A DNA stretch of 64,000 bases from Byssothecium circinans (taxonomy: Eukaryota > Ascomycota > Dothideomycetes > Pleosporales > Massarinaceae), in assembly GCA_010015675.1 (NCBI GenBank), contig ML977000.1, positions 289,905 to 353,904 of the forward strand, in the 5' to 3' direction. The notes beneath the pieces are model-generated. The model did no database searches. It was not told the origin of the DNA and worked only from the letters and a program-made list of their open reading frames with translations. The translations under genes and the position numbers were made by a program. Shown one piece after another: positions 57,515 through 64,000 of the stretch. Each line of letters begins with the position of its first letter. Positions within the stretch are counted from its first letter, which is position 1.

Positions 57515-58747
57515 CTATAGCAGAGCCTCCTCGAATGGGAACATAGACAGGACCTCGATTCCCGTTTCGGTTATCAAAACCTGCTGCTCAAGCTTTACCC
57601 CTTCGATACCTCCTTTCTCACTAATGTAGCTCTCAATACAGATAGTCATCCTAGGCTTAATGACACCGTCGTAGCCAGCATCCGGGAAATCTCCACGGTG
57701 ATAAAGGTAAGGATACTCCCCTGGCATTCCACATCCATGGGCTGAGAGATAGTAGCGGTTCGCGTAGTACTTCTCTGGGATATCCCACGCCTGGTCGGCA
57801 TACTCGCGGAACGTCATACCCGGCTTCAGGATACCAACGTTGTGGTTTACCTGTTCGTATGCGGCCTTGTAGAGTTTCTTCTGCGCCTTAGTAGGACAAC
57901 CAGGGCTGGAGTGGAATGTTCGCGAGAAGTCCGAATAATACCCATGACAGCCAACAACATCCGTATCAAGAGCAATGAGCTCGTTCTCGCCAATCACATA
58001 GTTTGCTGTCTCCTGAAACCATGGATTCGTTCTTTGGCCGGCGCTGAGAAGCCGTGTTTCGCAATAATCGCCGTTCTGCTCGGTAACCAACTAATGCAGG
58101 ACGGACCAGAGAGCGTTTTCGGTGATGCCTGGACGGATGGCATCGCGGAGCTTGCCAACGGCGATCTCGGTCGCGCGTAACGACGCGACGACGCATTTGA
58201 TCTCTTCCGCTGATTTAATGGCTCGCGCCATTTCAACGGGCTTCTGCGCATCAACGATCCTGAGACCGAGATCTTTCAAGGCGATTGCAACGTTTGCGTT
58301 GAGGCGTTCCAAACCAAGCGTCACGCCGTTGCCGTTGCCAACCAAGTCGGTGATTAAGTTAGCCATGTCTGCCGCCCACGGCCGTTCTCGCCTATCGATC
58401 TCAGGGCCTGCAGCTACTTCATCGATGGTCTCGTATCCTTCACCCAAATGCAGACAGCCTGTAAATTCGAACAGGATCGAGCGATTTGCCGTAAGTAGCA
58501 AGTACCGCGACGGAGCGTTACGCATACTGAAACCCTGCATATTTCGGGCCCCTGTCGCATAGCGAATGTTGATCGGATCGGAGAGGATAACAGCGCCGAT
58601 GTTGTACGCTGCCATCTGGCTTCGAACTCGAGCCAGTCGATAGAAACGCACTGCTTTTAAGTCGATACCCTCGCTCTCGGGAGCTCGATCTAGGAGTGCT
58701 ATGTTAGAGAGGTCACTCCTTCCGGAATGCCAGTCGAAATTCGCCAT
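57515..58747 (-). pseudogene. M24 metallopeptidase/DddP-like gene with one in-frame stop
   Basis: The minus-strand frame from 58747 to 57515 is otherwise open for 410 residues, but codon 219 is TAG (58093-58091). Everything after it is in the same frame and clearly family sequence. The N-terminal creatinase-like domain is residues 1-200. The pita-bread domain keeps the metal ligands Asp261, Asp273, His337, Glu372 and Glu387, plus Asp263. These spacings (12, 64, 35, 15) equal those I recall for the bacterial DMSP lyase DddP. The DddP catalytic Asp six residues after the His is Gly343 here, so the ancestral activity may not have been DMSP cleavage. A C-to-T change of CAG would explain the stop. 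No intron can remove it. Recent loss, read-through or a base-call error are all possible. Confidence 0.85.
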
Positions 58748-58983
58748 GTTCGGGTATTATAACTTCAGCTTAGTTTTGTGGGCAACAGAAGTCCATACTT
58801 TCTAAGATGAACAACGAAAAGTCTTAGATAAATATCTGCTTTCCTCTGGATATACTAACCAGAAACAGCTTAAGAATCCCGCACGCCTTTAGCCCCCTTT
58901 TGACCGACATGTATCGGCTAACTTTACTCGTTACATATCGCGGAGCGTCTCGACTTGTGCCTAGTCCTTACTAATAATTTTGA

Positions 58984-59433
58984 AAAGACGCAAAGAAGTC
59001 TACTACCGAAGAGCTGCAAACCGCTGCCACACGCCAAGCCAAGATCAGGAGGATATTCGATCACATTGCGGAGTTGACAGTACAGATCACCACTATCGAA
59101 TTCACTGGACAATGATCAGCTCTTCCGTCTATCACTCTCACCCTCCCACCTGCCGCGTTCAAGTTAAAGTATAGGGAGAAGGAGAGACCATCGCCGTTTG
59201 AGCAGCTGTTTCCACTCTTCTCTCTTCGCCTTGATAAACTCACGCTACTCGTCAAAGGCACTGTCACGGAGGCAAAGAAATCCTTCCCAATCCAATCTAT
59301 AGGTGGGAAGTGGTTTCACTAGGACCAACGTTTCTCGTTCTTCGCTGAGAAGGCCAACCCTCGAATATCGTGGCTGCGCTACTTTGGAGATCTGCCCATC
59401 TACATACGTGGTTACCCTTCGATGTGGATTTGA
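58984..59433 (+). pseudogene. Decayed reading frame of unknown origin
   Basis: One frame reads like protein for about 150 codons but is broken by TGA at 59113 and TAG at 59320. Protein-like segments are TEELQTAATRQAKIRRIFDH, SPFEQLFPLFSLRLDKLTL and RISWLRYFGDLPIYIRGYPS. There is no ATG at the front. I do not recognise the family. It is divergent from the M24 relic. Confidence 0.4.
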
Positions 59434-60922
59434 ATAAAAAGGCTGGGCTCTTGGGACTCTGGTCTTGCTTCTGGCGTGTACGCCAAACAGCCCTTGCACT
59501 GCAAGCACCTAATCATAGCTTGGGATTTCCGAACTACAAAGATGGCTAAGCGGGATGAAGCACGAGATGGCCGCAGCCTCATGACTGGCGAGAAACGCGA
59601 CTACTGCTGCTATGGACACCTGGATTCAAATTCGGGCTTCAAGTACAAGCTCCTCGGGTCTGGTGGCTATGTCGGGGAATGTGGAATAGTATGCCGCGAC
59701 GGAAGGGGCAGCTTCACGACTGTGGGCGTGAGTATGGTGGTTGTGAGGGTAAGTGGCCGTTTAGGGCCAGTCCAGGTGAGGATGGGCCGAGGCGTACAAT
59801 AATCATGAGCTCTGGCGTTGGGCAAGATTTCGTGGAACATTTCGTCGAGGAGAAATAGAACGGGTCGAATCCAGAACAGCGACGGTCAGTGGCAAGAATC
59901 TGACAGCGCTTTCCATATTCCCAAAGTCGATCGACATGGCAGACGTTTCCTATGACAGACAATGCACGTTCAGCGGCCAGGGCCGGTCTTCACCTCACTT
60001 GAAAGACACAAGGATCCATCACACCTATCACATTAATTCGATTGTTCAACCCTGAATGGAAATTCTGGCGTGTGAGGTACTCATGCGAGATTATGGGTAA
60101 CATACAGTACTAGGGAGAAGTCTGAAGATGCTCTCAACTTCACAAATTTGGAAAGCGTAGCCAGAATCTTGGTCACAGAATTGCATCAATATCAGTAGAT
60201 CTTCATGACCATACAAAATCTTCATTCTTTCGCTCACTGCCCAGTGTACTACAACCACGAACCAAACCGCTGCTCACACTGTGAGAAATCCAAAGCTCTA
60301 AGCTATAAAAATAGGCGGTCAACGTTTTCCTGCCACGCCTGCTGTAGTCCAGTTATATCCGTCGGGAGAAGACCATTCCCCTCCTTGGCGCGAATCCGGT
60401 AAAAACGGCTATCATGCAACCATCGTCATTGGATCAGACTTTTCTATGAAATAGGTACCGAAATTCCATCTCCCGCTATAGGCTTGCACCTAGTAATACC
60501 GTCATAGAGATCTGGCTTTATATTGTGGCGCATCGTGTTCATCTCGTGGGGTGCGGACGAAGGGCCTGGCAACCGGGTCGGGTTCCTCAAGTTGATATAG
60601 TTATGTTAAATATATCAGCAACCTTCCAGAAACAGATTCTAGTACCAAGGCACATATAGATAGTAGTAAAGAAGTGCACAAACCATGAATCAAGTACCAC
60701 CGTAGTAGGTATTGGGTGCCTGTTCTCTGATTGGAGCAAAAACCCACGGGACTTGCATGTTCTCCCCCGGGAAAGCAACCCCACAGCCGCTTAGTCTCCC
60801 CTTTCCAGCGACTTCTTGACCGGATAAATACGTTCTAGCTCAACGTGCTTCGCGTTCGGCGTGGAAGAACTGTCACTGAGCCTCAGGTTGGCGCGAACCG
60901 TGGTCCCGGTTAAAGACGTGCG
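59434..60922. other. 1.5-kb stretch without recognisable gene
   Basis: Short frames only, none with a recognisable domain; includes the distal upstream region of the xylanase gene. Confidence 0.5.
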
Positions 60923-60928
60923 TTAGCC
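60923..60928 (-). promoter_or_regulatory. XlnR-like site
   Basis: GGCTAA on the minus strand, 145 bp before the xylanase ATG, matches the core bound by the xylanase activator XlnR/Xyr1 in other ascomycetes. A six-base match is weak evidence. Confidence 0.35.
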
Positions 60929-60982
60929 ACCCGCTATCCTGGATAGGTGTTGAGATCCGCGAGCTAATAGATGAGAACAACC

Positions 60983-60988
60983 GTGGGG
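60983..60988 (+). promoter_or_regulatory. CreA-like site
   Basis: GTGGGG fits the SYGGRG consensus of the carbon catabolite repressor CreA. It is a weak, short match just before the TATA box. Confidence 0.25.
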
Positions 60989-60991
60989 TTG

Positions 60992-60998
60992 TATATAT
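60992..60998 (+). promoter_or_regulatory. TATA box of the xylanase gene
   Basis: TATATAT lies 75-81 bp before the ATG at 61073. Confidence 0.45.
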
Positions 60999-61072
60999 GT
61001 GCTGGGGGTTGTGCAATCGGTTTTTGACATTCGCGAGAGTTGGTGATATTCAATTGAAGTGACGAATTCAAG

Positions 61073-62418
61073 ATGCGTTTCTCTAGTGTCCTTGCTTCAT
61101 GTGTGGCGCTGAGTGGGTTGGCGGTGGCGGCTCCGGCCTCGTAGGTTCCAATTGAGAGAGTGGTTTTGTGGGAAGTTTGCTGACGAGGTGGTAGATCTGG
61201 TTCGAAGGGTGATAGCCTTTACAAGGCAATGAGGCAGCGAGGCCGAACCTTCATCGGTACCGCTTTGACTCTTCGAAACGAAACAGCGGAGCCCAAGATC
61301 ATCAAGCAAGATTTCAACTCGTAAGCTCTTCTCCGCTCCTCACATCTCATCTTTTCTATTCTGACCACGTCCCAGCATCACACCTGAAAACGCGCAAAAG
61401 TGGGAGTCCACTGAGCCCTCTCGCGGAAACTTCACCTTCGCAGATGCAGACCGCCACGTCGCGTTCGCGAAGCAGAATGGATTGCAGATCCATTGCCACA
61501 CCTTGGTGTGGCATAGTCAGCTACCTGCCTGGGTTTCTGAAGGTGGATTTGACAATGCTACGCTGATACAGGTCATGGAGGACCATATCAAGGCACTGGC
61601 TGGACGATACAAGGGAGCTTGTACAAGGTGGGATGTTGTCAATGAAGGTGAGCGGTCCTGGATCTTTGCTGATTGTAAAAAGCCGGAAAGCTGATGAAGT
61701 ATGTCAGCCTTGAACGAGGACGGAACATACCGCGAGAGCGTATGGTACAACACCATCGGAGAAGCCTATCTCCCCATCGCATTCAAGCTCGCTGCAAAGT
61801 ACGACTCGCACGCGAAGCTCTTCTGTAAGTTCCCGTCCGCCTCACCAACTCATCCCTTTAAATTCTGACCAATCGTTAGACAACGACTACAACTTAGAAT
61901 ACAACAACGCCAAAACCGAAGGCACCAAGCGCATCGTCAAGCTCATCAAATCCTACGGTGTCAAAATCGATGGCGTGGGCTACCAAGCCCATCTCTCCAG
62001 CGAAGTCACTGCGACCTCAGCAGGCCCGACGCCGAACCAGACAGTGCTTGAGCAAGCTTTCCGTACTACTTCCGCTCTGGGTGTTGACGTTGCGTATACC
62101 GAGATTGATATCAGGATGAATACGCCTGCTACACCGGAGAAACTGGAAGTGCAGGCGCAGGCGTATCAGAGGGTTGCAGCGGCTTGCTTGGCGGTGAAGA
62201 GGTGTGTTGGGATGACTGTTTGGGTATGTATTTTCCCGTTTTGTTCTTGTTAGGAATGGGTGGAAGAGACGTTGCTGATTTTTCCGTAGGGCATCTCGGA
62301 CAAGTACTCCTGGATTCCAGGCGTCTTTGAGGGTGAGGGTGCGGCCAACATCTGGGATGAGCACTACTGGAAGAAGCCGGCGTATCAAGGGTTTTTGAAG
62401 GGTATCGTTGGAAGATGA
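61073..62418 (+). CDS. Secreted GH10 endo-beta-1,4-xylanase
   Basis: It cuts the xylan backbone outside the cell. Six exons: 61073-61140, 61195-61320, 61376-61647, 61708-61824, 61880-62223 and 62290-62418, with introns of 54-66 bp. All phases agree and give 351 residues. A signal peptide covers about residues 1-19. The TIM barrel shows [13 protein letters not shown], the acid/base WDVVNE (Glu155), the nucleophile YTEIDIRM (Glu269) and [11 protein letters not shown] near the end. No carbohydrate-binding module is attached. Both catalytic residues are intact, so it should be active, unlike its decayed neighbours. Confidence 0.95.
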
Positions 62419-62512
62419 TGAATGGAGACTCCACATCTTCGGCCTCGAGAGTGAACAGAATCTTGGAAGGTTGATTGCAGCGCCTCTAACCTAAGCAGCA
62501 GTAACCAGTCAC

Positions 62513-62700
62513 TATAGTATACGCTACAGTAGAGGGTATAAGTACGTTTATTTAGTACGCCTACCTATGGTAGTAGTAGGCGTAATAGATAGTATACTTA
62601 GCGTTATATACTTAAAGATAATGTAAAGCACTACCAAGCGCGCTACAGTGATAGGCATAGTGATAGTAATTAACGTAAAGCACCATCGAGCGCGCCAAAC
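62513..62700. repeat. AT-rich block with hairpin and internal repeats
   Basis: A 9-bp perfect inverted repeat (TACGCCTAC at 62556-62564 and its complement at 62576-62584) forms a hairpin with an 11-base loop. TAGTATAC occurs on both sides. Two similar 20-bp units begin GTAAAGCAC near 62620 and 62679. It may be a small decayed element or part of a terminator region. Confidence 0.4.
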
Positions 62701-62739
62701 CATCAAGCGGTGGAACTGTAGGCTTGGGAAACCAATTTC

Positions 62740-63819
62740 CTATCCATTTCCCTGGAGCTCTAAAGTGACGGCCTCGAGGTACCCCAAGCCCGATGACCCC
62801 TCCGCAACTGGCTCCCGGTTCTCCGCGTCCACCCATACAAGACCGTACTTTAGGAAAATGCCCACCAGCCTCGCCGCGTCAATGCGTGCTATCTCGCAGA
62901 GCGCACTAGATCCCATGGCGGCGGCAAAAGCGCTCCAAAACCCACGGCGCAGCTCGGCTGAGTTACATATCCAGCGCCAGCCAGTCGTGGTACGCTCCCC
63001 GAGCAGGCTCTCGAGTCCCTCCAACGACGTGCCAAACGGGCTAACAGTAGCGTCTTTCCAATCACAGATACCCGTAATATGGCCCGTCTTTGGGTCCACA
63101 TGAATATTATTCTCAAGCAGATCAGTATGGTTAGGCACCATTGGCCAGTCATCGACGAACAAGGTCGGAAGAGCTTGTAGTAGGCGGTCTAGCATTTTGT
63201 GGAACCGCTCGGGCAAACCCTGGTGCAACTGTACGAGATCGGCTTTATAGCTGGTGTACTTCTCGTCGCGGTCCGGAGTGGCCATTGGGGACGGCGTGTT
63301 GTGCCATGCCGCGGCGAAGAACCTGAGCACGTCGTTACTCAAATGGTTAAAGCGGCAAGGTTGCTGTCGATGGGGAACCTACTTGGCGAAGTCTTCCAGA
63401 GTGTTGCTTAAGAGGCAGCCGCCATGCGCACGTAGCTGATCTCGCGCAAGATAGACGGCGACGCCGCCGACATCGTCCATCATATAGGCATGGAGCCCGC
63501 CCAAGGTGCCACTGTCACGATGGCGCGGCACGAATCGAGACCCGTAGGCTACTTGGACGTACTGGAGGAACTCGAGGTCAAAGGCATACTCGGCGGAGCG
63601 AAACTGAATGACGATTCCAGTGTCACCGTCGACACGGTCCACGGGTACGACGGTATAGCTGGTAACGCCTTGGACAGGCGACGCACAAACAGGCCGTCCG
63701 ACAGCCTGCGTGGCCCATTGATCGCATTCGGCCCGTGTCACGTCAGCATTCTCTCGGAAAAAGTCATCGATTTGCATTCTCGATAGATTTGCAATGAGTG
63801 TCTGCATTTCCGAGGGCAT
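62740..63819 (-). CDS. Aminoglycoside-phosphotransferase-fold kinase
   Basis: A member of the APH/choline-kinase-like superfamily, of which fungi have many; substrates are mostly unknown. Two exons on the minus strand: 63819-63383 and 63337-62740, with a 45-bp intron (GTAGGT/TGAG), giving 344 residues. The ATG at 63819 (MPSEMQTLIANLS) is preferred; an in-frame ATG at 63954 exists. The catalytic loop is HTDLLENN (His216, Asp218, Asn223), and the metal-binding Asp238 is in GICDWKDA. There is no signal peptide. The short intron is required because the first frame stops directly after its donor. A role in drug resistance should not be assumed. Confidence 0.85.
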
Positions 63820-64000
63820 CTTGGTGGTTGACTGCGAGTGTCGGACGGGATGACAGTGGGGAGTAAGAAGAAGGCACTGCAAAACAGTCAGGTGTCCATC
63901 AAGAGGACGGAGGAGAAAGGGAGGAATCTTTGAGAGGCGAACTCGTCTCGTCATATAAGGGAGTGATCAGTAGGTGCGGTGGAAGATGAGAATAGACCTG
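63820..64000. other. Upstream region of the APH-fold gene, cut by the window
   Basis: No further gene visible. Confidence 0.4.

Overview
This window is nuclear DNA of a filamentous ascomycete (Pezizomycotina). The genes carry short 45-110 bp GT-AG introns, are well spaced, and include fungal-specific families: the Cyk3 cytokinesis protein, an Ena-type sodium P-ATPase, a Tra1 of fungal layout and plant-cell-wall hydrolases. A dothideomycete is my best guess for the class, but that is inference.

Layout. Positions 1-4800 hold the 3' part of TRA1 (SAGA/NuA4 scaffold). 5.4-12.1 kb holds a two-exon unknown gene, a decayed acetolactate decarboxylase, a secreted beta-trefoil lectin-like gene, a WDR89-like WD40 gene and SDH3. 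12.5-22.4 kb holds a Crb2/Rad9/53BP1-type checkpoint mediator, lanosterol synthase (ERG7) and a low-complexity fungal protein. 24.9-33.8 kb holds a DUF1295 membrane protein, a fungal-type ATP-dependent DNA ligase and a secreted GH92 mannosidase. 37.5-48.1 kb holds an Ena-type ATPase, cytosolic glutamyl-tRNA synthetase and CYK3. 49.1-53.2 kb holds a secreted GH28 rhamnogalacturonase and a coiled-coil fungal protein.

From 53.7 kb to the end the region looks accessory. It contains a cytochrome P450 relic, a small secreted six-cysteine protein, an M24/DddP-like gene cut by a single stop codon, another decayed reading frame, an intact secreted GH10 xylanase and an APH-fold kinase, separated by long stretches without recognisable genes.

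The housekeeping genes are unrelated to each other and no biosynthetic cluster is visible. The three secreted hydrolases (GH92, GH28, GH10) and the secreted lectin-like and cysteine-rich proteins fit a plant-associated or saprotrophic life. Two inverted copies of a 141-bp dispersed repeat (about 26.0 and 50.9 kb) differ mostly by transitions, which would suit mild repeat-induced point mutation. I found no convincing tRNA, rRNA, CRISPR array or intact transposon. Exon boundaries were placed by eye from GT-AG sites, reading frame and remembered family conservation.
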